Assembly (NCBI RefSeq): GCF_031326225.1
Contig: NZ_CP133720.1
Coordinates: 1,674,001 to 1,738,000 of the forward strand
Origin: Undibacterium cyanobacteriorum
GTDB taxonomy: Bacteria > Pseudomonadota > Gammaproteobacteria > Burkholderiales > Burkholderiaceae_D
Direction of reading: 5' to 3'
Length of the DNA: 64,000 nt
This document shows positions 36,338 through 43,871 of this stretch, one piece after another. The position numbers and the translations under genes were made by a program. Each line of letters begins with the position of its first letter. Position 1 is the first letter of the stretch. The notes under the pieces are model-generated. The model had not been told where the DNA came from, did not search any database, and saw nothing but the letters and a program-made list of their open reading frames with translations.

Positions 36338-37285
36338 TCAGCTAACGCGAACGTTTTTCAACATGTCTTTCACGAGATTGGCGAGATCGATTTCTGCTTT
36401 CCAGCCCCAGTCCGCGCGCGCCGCATCGTCATTCAAACTTTGCGGCCAACTTGCAGCGATTGCCTGACGGCTGTCCGGCGCGTAGTGTACCTTAAAGTTT
36501 GGCACACTTTTAGTAATTTCATCTGTGAGTTCTTGTGGGTTAAAGCTCATGCCGCTGACGTTATACGAAGAGCGAATTTTGATGTTTTCCGCTGGTGCTT
36601 CCATCAAGCTAATCGTCGCGCGAATCGCATCCGGCATATAAATCATTGGCAGACTTTGCTGCGCTTCGAGGAAGCAAGAATAAGTCTCGCCTTTCAAGGC
36701 GGAATGGAAAATCGCAATCGCGTAATCCGTGGTGCCACCGCCTGGAGGCGATTTGTAGCTGATGATGCCTGGATAGCGAATGCTGCGTACGTCCACATTG
36801 TATTTCTGGAAGTAGTATTCGCACAGACGCTCACCCGCCAATTTACTGATACCGTAAATCGTATTCGGGTCCATCACCGTGTATTGTGGTGTGTTGACTG
36901 CTTCGGTGTTAGGACCAAAGGCGGCAATCGATGATGGCCAGAATACTTTCAACGGCTTGCCAGCCTCGCCACGGACACGTGCCAATTCCAAGATATTGAG
37001 CAAACCATCCATATTCAAAGTCCAGGCTTTCAATGGCGCTTTTTCACCGGTCGCGGATAAGAGTGCGGCCAATTGATAAACCTGAGTGATCTCATATTTG
37101 TCGTGGATTTCAGCCAAACGCTCTGCGTTCAAGACGTCCACGACTTCGTAGTGTTTTGCACCGTAGAGACTGTTCGGCGTAATGTCGGCGGCGATGACGT
37201 TATCAACGCCATGTTTAGCGGCCAAGGCATCGACCAATTCGCTACCAATTTGACCATTGGCGCCGATGACTAAAATTCGTTCCAT
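36338..37285 (-). CDS. L-threonine 3-dehydrogenase, short-chain (epimerase-like) type
   Basis: The 315-residue protein has the Rossmann motif VIGANGQIGSELVDAL, VYQLAALLSATGE, WPSSIAAFGPNT and the catalytic YGISKLAGE (YxxxK). GIISYKSPPGGGTTDYA is a strong mark of the UDP-galactose-4-epimerase-like threonine dehydrogenases known from Cupriavidus and Flavobacterium. It oxidises threonine to 2-amino-3-oxobutyrate with NAD. That product is the substrate of the enzyme encoded by the upstream gene kbl, which confirms the call. It is unrelated to the zinc-type Tdh of E. coli. Confidence 0.93.
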   Translation of the reverse strand: MERILVIGANGQIGSELVDALAAKHGVDNVIAADITPNSLYGAKHYEVVDVLNAERLAEIHDKYEITQVYQLAALLSATGEKAPLKAWTLNMDGLLNILELARVRGEAGKPLKVFWPSSIAAFGPNTEAVNTPQYTVMDPNTIYGISKLAGERLCEYYFQKYNVDVRSIRYPGIISYKSPPGGGTTDYAIAIFHSALKGETYSCFLEAQQSLPMIYMPDAIRATISLMEAPAENIKIRSSYNVSGMSFNPQELTDEITKSVPNFKVHYAPDSRQAIAASWPQSLNDDAARADWGWKAEIDLANLVKDMLKNVRVS

Positions 37286-37399
37286 GCTAATTCCTTCAAA
37301 AATCTAATTTGTATTCTGTTTTGTATTCTGTTCTGGTGAGAGCATCGCGATGCTTTGCGCTGCATGCGCCGTTCTTGGCGTCTTCTGCAGCGATTCTCG

Positions 37400-38605
37400 T
37401 TATTTGATAATGCCCAATTCACGACCTGCCTGTGCAAAGGCCGCCAAGGCTGTTTGCAATTGTTCCTTGGTGTGTGCCGCGGATAACTGCACGCGTACAC
37501 GGGCTTGGCCCATCGGCACCACTGGGTAGAAGAAGCCGGTCACCAAAACACCGAGTTCCACCATGCGTGCGGCAAATTTTTGTGCGACGGGTGCATCGAA
37601 TAACATCACGGGTACCACTGGGTGTGTACCAGGTTTGATGGTGAAACCTAAGGCTTCGATCTCACGACGGAAGAAATCCGTATTCTCGTGTAAGCGATCA
37701 CGCAATTCCGTGGACTTAGACAAACGCTCAAGCACAGCTAAAGAAGCGCCAGCGATGGATGGTGCCAAGGTATTCGAGAACAAATAAGGGCGTGACTTTT
37801 GACGCAATGTATCGATCACTTCTTTGCGTGCCGCAGTGAAGCCACCCATCGCGCCGCCGAGGGCTTTGCCCAATGTGCCCGTAATGATGTCGATACGGCC
37901 CATAACGTTGTGGTGTTCATGCGTACCACGACCGGTTTTGCCGAGGAAGCCAGAAGCGTGGCATTCATCGATCATGACCAATGCGCCATATTTATCGGCG
38001 AGGTCACAGATTTTATCGAGCTGAGCGATCGTACCGTCCATCGAGAACGCACCGTCGGTGACGATGACGCGATGACGTTTATCGGCAGCCGCTTGCAATT
38101 GCTTTTCGAGATCCGCCATATCATTGTGCGCATAACGGAAACGAGCCGCTTTACACAGACGAATGCCGTCGATGATGGAAGCGTGGTTCAAGGCATCAGA
38201 AATGATGGCGTCGTTCTCATCAAACAAGGGTTCGAACACACCGCCGTTGGCATCAAAAGCCGCCGCATACAAAATCGTGTCTTCCATGCCGAGGAAGTCA
38301 GCAATCGCACGTTCCAATTGTTTGTGTACCGTTTGCGTGCCGCAGATAAAGCGCACGGAAGACAAGCCATAACCGAATTCTTCCGTCGCCTTAATGGAGG
38401 CTTGCACAGTTTCTTCATCACCAGACAAACCAAGATAGTTATTCGCGCACAGATTAATCAACTGACGGCCTTCAGAGTTAGTGACAACTGCACCTTGGCG
38501 AGAGGAGATCACGCGCTCTGGTTTGTACAAACCTTCTTGACGCAAACCATCGAGTTTGGTGGCGAGGTCGGTGAAGAAAGTATTTTTCTGTGCATTTGCG
38601 CTCAT
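37400..38605 (-). CDS. kbl: glycine C-acetyltransferase (2-amino-3-ketobutyrate CoA ligase)
   Basis: The 401-residue PLP enzyme has INLCANNYLGLSGDEE, MEDTILYAAAFDANGGVFE, VMIDECHASGFLGKTGRGTHEH and the PLP lysine in TGTLGKALGGAMGGF. It splits 2-amino-3-oxobutyrate with CoA into glycine and acetyl-CoA. AGAGGAGA precedes the ATG. The threonine dehydrogenase gene follows 114 bases downstream, giving the full two-step threonine-to-glycine route. A divergent XRE-cupin gene shares its promoter region. Confidence 0.95.
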   Translation of the reverse strand: MSANAQKNTFFTDLATKLDGLRQEGLYKPERVISSRQGAVVTNSEGRQLINLCANNYLGLSGDEETVQASIKATEEFGYGLSSVRFICGTQTVHKQLERAIADFLGMEDTILYAAAFDANGGVFEPLFDENDAIISDALNHASIIDGIRLCKAARFRYAHNDMADLEKQLQAAADKRHRVIVTDGAFSMDGTIAQLDKICDLADKYGALVMIDECHASGFLGKTGRGTHEHHNVMGRIDIITGTLGKALGGAMGGFTAARKEVIDTLRQKSRPYLFSNTLAPSIAGASLAVLERLSKSTELRDRLHENTDFFRREIEALGFTIKPGTHPVVPVMLFDAPVAQKFAARMVELGVLVTGFFYPVVPMGQARVRVQLSAAHTKEQLQTALAAFAQAGRELGIIK

Positions 38606-38723
38606 TGTGGTTCTCCTCTGTGCTGAGTTTGGCGATGGCTCTGGTATGATGGATTACGTTGATTCCGGAATTTCTTTTCGTGAATCACTCAAAAAACCTA
38701 AAATTTTTAACGATTCACTAAAT

Positions 38724-38759
38724 ATTCAATATATCGAACGAAAATTCAATATAGCGAAT
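38724..38759. promoter_or_regulatory. twin operator-like repeats between kbl and the XRE-cupin gene
   Basis: Two 16-base direct repeats, ATTCAATATATCGAAC (38724-38739) and ATTCAATATAGCGAAT (38744-38759), are spaced exactly 20 bases apart. Each core, TTCAATATAKCGAA, is close to an inverted repeat. The position between divergent genes and the two-turn spacing suit a dimeric repressor such as the adjacent XRE-cupin protein. Confidence 0.62.
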
Positions 38760-38794
38760 ATTATCTATGCTTATTTGATTTGGCAAGCGAAACT

Positions 38795-39391
38795 ATGAAA
38801 AAAGTGATTGCAACAAAGATAAGTTCGACCGCACCAGCGGCGCCACCTGAGGTTGGTGCGACCCTGCAGCGTTTACGGCTGGAAAGGGGATTAACTTTGG
38901 AAGACTTATCCCGCACTGCGGGAGTTTCTAAATCCATGCTGTCACAGATCGAACGCGAAAAAGCCAATCCCACCATTGCCGTCGCCTGGCGCTTGGCCAA
39001 TGCGCTGGGCATAGGGATGGCGGAATTGCTCACGGCAGAGGTACCTAAGGTCGATCCGATTCGTATGCTAGAGCCGCATGAGACACCCACCTTGCCGGGC
39101 GAGCATTCAGGTTACGTCTTGAAAATCTTAGGCCCCATGGAACTAGGAGGGCGCTTCGAATGGTATGAACTAGTCTTGGCCCCAGGCGGCGCGTTGGTGT
39201 CGCACGCCCACGATCCAGGCACCTCAGAACATCTGACCTTATTAGCAGGCAGTGTCGAAGTCGAGATTGAAGGCTTCAAGAAAAAGTTAAAAGTCGGCGG
39301 CACGGCGCGCTACGAAGCAGATCGGGCACACGCGATCCGTAATCTTGGGAAGACTGAGGCTAAGGCTTTGATGGTGGTGATTCATCGGTAG
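38795..39391 (+). CDS. XRE-family regulator with C-terminal cupin domain
   Basis: With the ATG at 38795 the protein has 198 residues. The helix-turn-helix spans residues 22-75 (LQRLRLERGLTLEDLSRTAGVSKSMLSQIEREKANPT is its core region). The cupin barrel with SHAHDPGTSEHLTLLAGSVEVEIEG makes up the C-terminal half. Such proteins sense small metabolites through the cupin. Divergence from kbl suggests it controls threonine breakdown, probably by binding the twin repeats at 38724-38759. A TTG at 38780 is in frame but less likely. The last 198 bases recur at 43503-43700 beyond an inserted block. Confidence 0.9.
   Translation: MKKVIATKISSTAPAAPPEVGATLQRLRLERGLTLEDLSRTAGVSKSMLSQIEREKANPTIAVAWRLANALGIGMAELLTAEVPKVDPIRMLEPHETPTLPGEHSGYVLKILGPMELGGRFEWYELVLAPGGALVSHAHDPGTSEHLTLLAGSVEVEIEGFKKKLKVGGTARYEADRAHAIRNLGKTEAKALMVVIHR
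39194..39391 (+). repeat. direct repeat, left copy (3' end of the XRE-cupin gene)
   Basis: This 198-base stretch matches 43503-43700 with 9 differences (about 95 percent identity). Similarity ends abruptly one base after the stop codon on the right and near the TTGGTGTCGC start on the left. It marks the left edge of the inserted block. Confidence 0.93.
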
Positions 39392-39401
39392 GATATGAGC
39401 G

Positions 39402-39448
39402 TAATCAGCTGCCTGCCAAGAAAGTCGGGCCTGCAGCGATTTGTTAAC
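39402..39448 (-). repeat. attC-like hairpin, degenerate
   Basis: On the minus strand AATCGCTGC is matched by a later GCAGCTGATT, pairing with one unpaired extra base, and GTTAAC stands at the leading edge. This resembles the folded, imperfect inverted repeat of an attC site, but the trailing GTTRRRY core is not intact. It overlaps the stop of the gene at 39444-39911. Confidence 0.35.
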
Positions 39449-39911
39449 CCCGTTCGGAGACTAGTAACTTGAAGAATCTTTCAAGGTCCTCCGGGCGCTC
39501 TACACAAGGGCATGTTGCGCGGTAGTGCGCCAAAGCATCTGGCCAATTTGTAATATGGAGGTCGTCAATTATGTTTCGCGGCAAATCTACATCGCCTTGA
39601 TTAAATGATGGATGAAAGAATGGACCTGAAATTCGCTTCCATTGGAACCAGTTCGACTCATCCGGCCACCATGGCCAATCACCGCTGGAAAAGTGAAGCT
39701 GAAGTGAATGATCAGCATGGCGTTCTACAAAGCCAATATAGGTGGCGACGAGCTCGGGGAAAGCGTTGCTGTTTTCTTGCGTCGCTGCACTCAAAAGTAA
39801 ACTCGGTGGAACCGACGCACTTTTCTCAAGGGCATTCTGCTCGATGGGGTGCCACCTATTGAGTTCAAGGAATTCATGACATTTTTCACATAGAACAGCG
39901 CAACTTTTCAT
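39444..39911 (-). CDS. hypothetical protein, island gene 1
   Basis: The 155-residue protein begins MKSCAVLCEKCHEFLELNRWHP, with CxxC-like cysteines near the start. A Trp-rich middle follows (GDWPWWPDESNWFQWKRISG) and then CPCVERPEDLERFFKLL. It is soluble and no family was recognised. It is the last minus-strand gene of the inserted block and directly faces the end of the XRE-cupin gene. The high Trp and Cys content and the lack of relatives among the neighbours fit a cassette-borne gene of unknown use. Confidence 0.6.
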   Translation of the reverse strand: MKSCAVLCEKCHEFLELNRWHPIEQNALEKSASVPPSLLLSAATQENSNAFPELVATYIGFVERHADHSLQLHFSSGDWPWWPDESNWFQWKRISGPFFHPSFNQGDVDLPRNIIDDLHITNWPDALAHYRATCPCVERPEDLERFFKLLVSERG

Positions 39912-39974
39912 AAGGGCTTAACTTTTCAAGCTAGTTAGGGTTTAAGTTGGAGTAGAAAATTAAGGCAAATTCTC

Positions 39975-40379
39975 TCAGTACCACTCACCATCGTCTCCTT
40001 GAACCCGAGCCGAAAGTTTTTTTGCGACGGCCTTCATTTTCGCGATTGTGTTCTCACTGGGATTCTTGACGATGATTTCGCCCCGAAAATAGTAGAAGTA
40101 ATGCTTTTCCTTCGTTGTTGGATCGATCCAAGATGCCATCAAACGATTGGTAACTTGAATCCTCTCGCGCGTTATAGGATTCTCAGCACTTGCGGTCGTA
40201 TCCATCTTTAGCTCAGCGTCGGATGCGACTGCGGCTTTCAATTCACGTTCCGAAATTGGTTTTTTCGAACTGAGTGTCCATTCATTGGCCCTTGTGATGT
40301 GTAAGTCATAGCCCGCCAGAGCAATGCTGGGAAAACCAAACAGCGACAACAAGAAAATTCGATTAAGGATGTGAATCAT
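39975..40379 (-). CDS. hypothetical exported protein, island gene 2
   Basis: The 134-residue protein has an N-terminal signal peptide (MIHILNRIFLLSLFGFPSIALA) and a mature start GYDLHITRANEWTL. The YDLHITR-type opening recurs in small uncharacterised bacterial proteins, from memory. The remainder includes WIDPTTKEKHYFYYFRGEI. It should be periplasmic. It has its own short leader and is not coupled to its neighbours, as expected for a single-gene cassette. Function unknown. Confidence 0.62.
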   Translation of the reverse strand: MIHILNRIFLLSLFGFPSIALAGYDLHITRANEWTLSSKKPISERELKAAVASDAELKMDTTASAENPITRERIQVTNRLMASWIDPTTKEKHYFYYFRGEIIVKNPSENTIAKMKAVAKKLSARVQGDDGEWY

Positions 40380-40395
40380 TCAAGAACTCTGACGC

Positions 40396-40429
40396 AAAAT
40401 TAAGGTGAGCCGCAAGCGGCGGCAATTTT
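40396..40429 (-). repeat. attC-like hairpin, degenerate
   Basis: On the minus strand AAAATTGCCGCCGC-TT-GCGGC followed by TTAATTTTGCG makes an imperfect long hairpin. It is followed by GTCAGAG, one base from a GTTRRRY core. It lies downstream of the NADAR gene stop. Confidence 0.35.
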
Positions 40430-40458
40430 CAATGGAAGTCAATATTACGGGCACGTCT

Positions 40459-40911
40459 TCAAACCTTAAGTTGTGCATTTGCCAGTTCACTCCTTAACTG
40501 CATTAACAACATGCCCAATCGGTTTTTTCCTTTTCCATTTGGACCAATCCCCCAATATCTATCGTAGGGAGAGTTCTCAACGAGAATCTTTTTTCCAGTA
40601 CCGAGAAGTAAGGCTTTAAGTTCAGGATTTTTAAATTTTTCGCGCAATCCTAGAAGCATAATTTCTTCTTTAACTTGATCCCAATCACTTCTAATAGGAT
40701 AGGCACGACTCTGTCCTAAGTCTTTTGCCTGTTTGGGAGAACCCGCATTTAATATCTTCTCAAACTGTGGTGTTCCTTCAAACTTCATGGCTTGAAAATA
40801 ATGCTCCATGGTCCGCCAATAGTGCTGATTGAGCTCAAACCCGAATCCAGCAAAGTTTGATAACTCAAAGTACTTATCATCGCGATTAAAGAAGTAAATG
40901 CTGTTAGCCAT
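40459..40911 (-). CDS. NADAR-family protein (YbiA/RibX-like N-glycosidase)
   Basis: The 150-residue protein has the NADAR pattern: IYFFNRDDKYFELSNFAGFG, WRTMEHYFQAMKFEG, DLGQSRAYPIRSDW, MLLGLREKFKNPELKALLLGTG and the final DRYWGIGPNGKGKNRLGMLLM. Family members cleave N-glycosidic bonds in riboflavin-pathway intermediates or in ADP-ribose derivatives. Some remove ADP-ribosylation from DNA or nucleotides and are found near toxins and anti-phage systems. Its coding sequence is visibly more AT-rich than that of flanking core genes, which supports transfer. The AT-rich upstream 160 bases should hold its promoter. Confidence 0.9.
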   Translation of the reverse strand: MANSIYFFNRDDKYFELSNFAGFGFELNQHYWRTMEHYFQAMKFEGTPQFEKILNAGSPKQAKDLGQSRAYPIRSDWDQVKEEIMLLGLREKFKNPELKALLLGTGKKILVENSPYDRYWGIGPNGKGKNRLGMLLMQLRSELANAQLKV

Positions 40912-41023
40912 ATTTCACCAATTAAATGAATCAAGTAAACGGTAGACACCTGTATCAAAGTAAAAATAGTAAGTTATTTATTTTTGGAGTGGTTGTCTAC
41001 TGTGGTGGTAGGGGATGAAATAA

Positions 41024-41071
41024 GGAGCGGCGCCTGTCAGCGCGGCGCCCCTCTCGATGCGTGAGTTAAGC
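41024..41071 (-). repeat. attC-like half site with central hairpin
   Basis: Read on the minus strand, GCTTAAC (41065-41071) is a good attC R core. A GATG-type L segment and a GC-rich hairpin (GGGGCGCC and GGCGCCGCTCC) follow. The opposite GTTRRRY core is missing, so only half of a site is recognisable. It lies at the stop of island gene 4 and may now act as a terminator. Confidence 0.4.
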
Positions 41072-41074
41072 TAA

Positions 41075-41488
41075 CTATTTCCACTGGCAACCATTTTCAG
41101 TTGAAGCATCAATGTTCACTTTAAACATAAATACCTTGCCGTCTTTCCGTACATATTTGAATTCGTAGATGTCCGCTGCTTGGCTAGTAATGACGTATCG
41201 TCCACCGATACCAGCATTTGTAATTTCTTCCCATGTCGACTGAAACAGCCAAGGCTGTCCATTTGGTACTTCTCTAATTGTTTTTTCTGATTTCAGTCGT
41301 ACGGGAATAGAAAGCGCGCTGTTACCATACGTTACTAAGCCAGTCTTCTCTGAATCTTGAGGGTAGTTAAATTGAAGCTTAATAGGTTTATTTAAATTTA
41401 TAGACTGTAGGCATCGAAAATTATTTTCGTTTGCGTTGGCTACATGATTGAGAGCTAAGCCAAAAACCAGTACAAGAATTTTATTCAT
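41075..41488 (-). CDS. hypothetical exported protein, island gene 4
   Basis: The 137-residue protein has a signal peptide (MNKILVLVFGLALNHVANA). The small mature domain has two cysteines (NNFRCLQ and ENGCQWK) likely to form a disulfide, with LVTYGNSALSIPVRLKSEK between. It should be periplasmic. No family was recognised, although the layout (signal, Cys, beta-rich, C-terminal Cys) is common among small cassette-encoded secreted proteins. It is a single gene with separate leader and trailer. Confidence 0.6.
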   Translation of the reverse strand: MNKILVLVFGLALNHVANANENNFRCLQSINLNKPIKLQFNYPQDSEKTGLVTYGNSALSIPVRLKSEKTIREVPNGQPWLFQSTWEEITNAGIGGRYVITSQAADIYEFKYVRKDGKVFMFKVNIDASTENGCQWK

Positions 41489-41509
41489 TGGATGTTCTAA
41501 AAAATGAGG

Positions 41510-41566
41510 CCTAAGGTTTGCGATGAGAGGCGCGCCTCAGTTTGTCGGGCATGTTCTGGTTAGAGT
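41510..41566 (-). repeat. attC-like site, degenerate
   Basis: Minus-strand order is CTCTAAC (41560-41566), a central palindrome GAGGCGCGCCTC, then CTTAGGC (41510-41516), 57 bases in all. Each core differs from the RYYYAAC/GTTRRRY consensus at one base, and the L boxes do not pair well. Confidence 0.4.
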
Positions 41567-41572
41567 CACATA

Positions 41573-42376
41573 TCAAAGCACATGGCCAAAGTATTCTTCG
41601 AGCTTGGTCTGATTGATACCAGCATCACCTCGCCACCAGCAGGCAGGGTAGGGCATATCAACAAAGTGCCGGTCTGGAATGTCGCGCTTGTCGCTGGGGA
41701 CGAAGGCATCTGAAAAGCCAGGGTGTGCGTGGGTTCCGAGGATTCCGCAGAACCCCAGAATTGCGACGATGACATCGCGTTCGGCTTTGTTGGACTTTAG
41801 AACCTTTGCGAAGTGCGATTGCAGCGCTGCGCTCGTAAGGTTTGATGGTGCGGCGTTAATTGCCGAGAGCATGGTCCGGAAGAGTTGAATGTCTTCGGCA
41901 GTTGGCGTCGGAATGGGGCTTTCCAGAAGGAGGCCTAAATCAAATGCAGCATAGATCACTTGGGTATGTCGAACACCACCCCACTTGAAGCGTTCGAAAT
42001 TGAGAACGTTCAAGTCGGCCGTGTGCTCGTGCAGATAGACGCCGCAAACCGAACAGCGATGCTCATTGATTTGTGCGGTATGGGGCGGTAGATGCTGGAA
42101 CACGGCGTAGCTTCCCAAAGCCGACCGCCAATCGAGCCTCCGTGTCGATAGGCTCGCAAGGAAAGCATCGGCAACTTTTCGGCGATTGAGTCGTTCGATG
42201 GAGTTCGAGAGTTGTTTCAGGATTCGATCGTGATTCAGTTCGATTGGATCGAACATTAGCCGCTTCGACTTTGCATACGCAAAGTCTTCCGAAGATGGGC
42301 CACGTTTGGCATCCGGCTTCCAGCCTTGAGGGGACCAATATGAGTCGAATAAGATTTTGAGCGCTCGTTTATCCAT
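41573..42376 (-). CDS. hypothetical soluble protein, island gene 5
   Basis: The 267-residue protein has no signal or membrane helix. Residues around 105-120 contain HRCSVCGVYLHEH, a CxxC with nearby histidines that may bind zinc. FKWGGVRHTQVIYAAFDLGLLLE and the C-terminal PYPACWWRGDAGINQTKLEEYFGHVL are distinctive, but no family is recognised. It starts one base after the stop of the upstream lipoprotein gene (TAACATG), so the two are translated together and should act together. Its role is unknown. Confidence 0.65.
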   Translation of the reverse strand: MDKRALKILFDSYWSPQGWKPDAKRGPSSEDFAYAKSKRLMFDPIELNHDRILKQLSNSIERLNRRKVADAFLASLSTRRLDWRSALGSYAVFQHLPPHTAQINEHRCSVCGVYLHEHTADLNVLNFERFKWGGVRHTQVIYAAFDLGLLLESPIPTPTAEDIQLFRTMLSAINAAPSNLTSAALQSHFAKVLKSNKAERDVIVAILGFCGILGTHAHPGFSDAFVPSDKRDIPDRHFVDMPYPACWWRGDAGINQTKLEEYFGHVL

Positions 42377-42377
42377 G

Positions 42378-43097
42378 TTACTTGTCTTGGGGGCTCGACG
42401 TTTGAGATAAGTTGACTTCCTTCAAAATTTTAGTGGCGTCACCACAATTTGTTCTGCCCCAACTGATCGCAGTTTCAAGAGGTGTGATAAAACCTGCTTC
42501 TTCATTTTGGCCTGCGTTACTCAGTTTCACGCGAAGCTTTTCAAGCTCTACCAGAAATTTCGGCATTCTCTCCCACACGCAAAAATTACTATTTGTTTGA
42601 GATTTTCCGAGGTAAGAGAAACCGAGTCTAAGCGTCACCGAAAGAACCGCGCTACGTAACTCATAGGAGTGCAAACGCAAGGGAGCCAATTTAATTTGCC
42701 GATCCTGCATATAAAATTTCATCACGGACGGTGCTTGCCCAGGGTCGCCAGGAAAGCTATTTACCAAGAGCTCTGGCTGATAATCGGGATGAATGATTAA
42801 TAGTTGAGGCTCTGTAGTCAGTATCGTATCCCGCACATAACGTGGGGGGAAGCTAGGTAAAGTAAACCATCCTGACTCATCTGTTGTGACTTCCTGAACT
42901 TCAAAATAGCCTAGTGACGCATGGTGAAACTCTTTCTTTGCTTCCCAAGTGCCGACAACCACGGCGCCTTTGATGGGGAGTCCGTTCTCGCCAACAACCT
43001 GTGCCCGGATAGGTGGAGAAGACCATATCCCCCCGAAGGAGCAGGCGCTCAATAGACTAATCAAGCAAAGTATCGCAATTATTTTTTTGGGGTGCAT
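42378..43097 (-). CDS. hypothetical lipoprotein, island gene 6
   Basis: The start MHPKKIIAILCLISLLSACS gives 239 residues with a lipobox (LSAC) for lipidation. Residues 30-110 look like a carboxypeptidase-regulatory-like beta-sandwich (VVGENGLPIKGAVVVGTWE, VTTDESGWFTLPSFPP). The C-terminal half has two cysteines (NFCVWER, TNCGDATKI). The frame continues 18 codons upstream through CGTCTAAC, but that extension is not protein-like. It is the first gene of a coupled pair with the CxxC protein. The partner in the envelope is unknown. Confidence 0.7.
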   Translation of the reverse strand: MHPKKIIAILCLISLLSACSFGGIWSSPPIRAQVVGENGLPIKGAVVVGTWEAKKEFHHASLGYFEVQEVTTDESGWFTLPSFPPRYVRDTILTTEPQLLIIHPDYQPELLVNSFPGDPGQAPSVMKFYMQDRQIKLAPLRLHSYELRSAVLSVTLRLGFSYLGKSQTNSNFCVWERMPKFLVELEKLRVKLSNAGQNEEAGFITPLETAISWGRTNCGDATKILKEVNLSQTSSPQDK

Positions 43098-43502
43098 ATG
43101 CTCACGATTTTTTTTAGGGTGAAAGAACTTCCCAGACTCTGTTAGACGCATTGAAGTCTCTGGAACTGGTCGTCTTCATATTCGATGGGTTATAGTCCGA
43201 CTATATGTAAGCGACGTTTGATTGAATTGTAAGACATCTCGATAACATTGGAAACGATGAACATGAGTTATTGCTTTTGGGATTGGGCGTCTAATGTTGC
43301 GCTGTTCCGCACCAAACGAGTCTTGATTAGTGTTATTGCTTAGTAAACAGATTTAAACTCTTGGGCATCTCAGAGACGAAGTGGGATCATGAGCCTTACT
43401 TACCCGGCCTGACATGAACGTGTTAGGGGACAATGCCGTTCCCACCACAAAGGAATCCAACCCACTCGATCAATGCACTAGGTGGCTCGGGCTTAAGGCC
43501 CA
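43098..43502. other. non-coding stretch right of island gene 6
   Basis: No convincing gene lies here. It should hold the promoter for the gene 6-gene 5 pair. GTTAGAC at 43141-43147 matches an integron core in isolation. The right part (43409-43490) is similar to 44970-45050. Confidence 0.55.
43409..43490. repeat. dispersed repeat, copy A
   Basis: This 82-base stretch aligns with 44970-45050 at roughly two thirds identity. Shared blocks are CTGACATGA, CAATGCCGTTCCC and a CTAAGTGG/CTAGGTGG-type end. It directly abuts the truncated XRE-cupin copy. Its nature is unknown. Confidence 0.6.
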
Positions 43503-43700
43503 TTGGTGTCGCATGCCCACGATCCAGGCACCTCAGAGCATCTAACCTTATTAGCAGGCAGCGTCGAAGTCGAGATTGAAGGCTTCAAGAAAAAGCTAAA
43601 AGTCGGCGGCACGGCGCGCTACGAAGCAGATCGGGCACATGCAATCCGTAATCTTGGAAAGACGGAGGCTAAGGCTTTGATGGTGGTGATTCATCGGTAG
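43503..43700 (+). pseudogene. 3' fragment of an XRE-cupin regulator gene (duplicate)
   Basis: This fragment encodes the last 65 residues of the XRE-cupin protein (VSHAHDPGTSEHL onwards), with an amino-acid sequence identical to the intact gene at 38795-39391. The nine base differences are all synonymous. The helix-turn-helix half is missing and no start or promoter is seen, so it is a remnant. Silent-only divergence means it came from a gene under selection, i.e. a related strain's allele, rather than from slow decay after local duplication. It marks the right edge of the 4.1-kb inserted block. Confidence 0.9.
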
Positions 43701-43871
43701 GGGCATGGTTAGAAGGCGGGAAGTGTGCTGACTTAGGTCATGAAAATGGCGAATGCATGACCTGTGTTGGCGCAGGTGGTGAGCGATTAGTTAGGTCTGT
43801 TGGAGGTCTCGAACACGTTCTATCAGGACGCCGACAGTCTTGGCAGCAAACTCGAGTTCTGGCTCTTGAAT

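Noticed and set aside
34790..39391. Glycine riboswitch before kbl or sdaA
   Set aside because: No paired glycine-aptamer consensus was recognised in the leaders, and those gaps are short.
43730..43775. AGGTCATG...CATGACCT hairpin as an attC or terminator
   Set aside because: The stem is perfect but short, with no core motifs in the right order and no T run. It is left unassigned.
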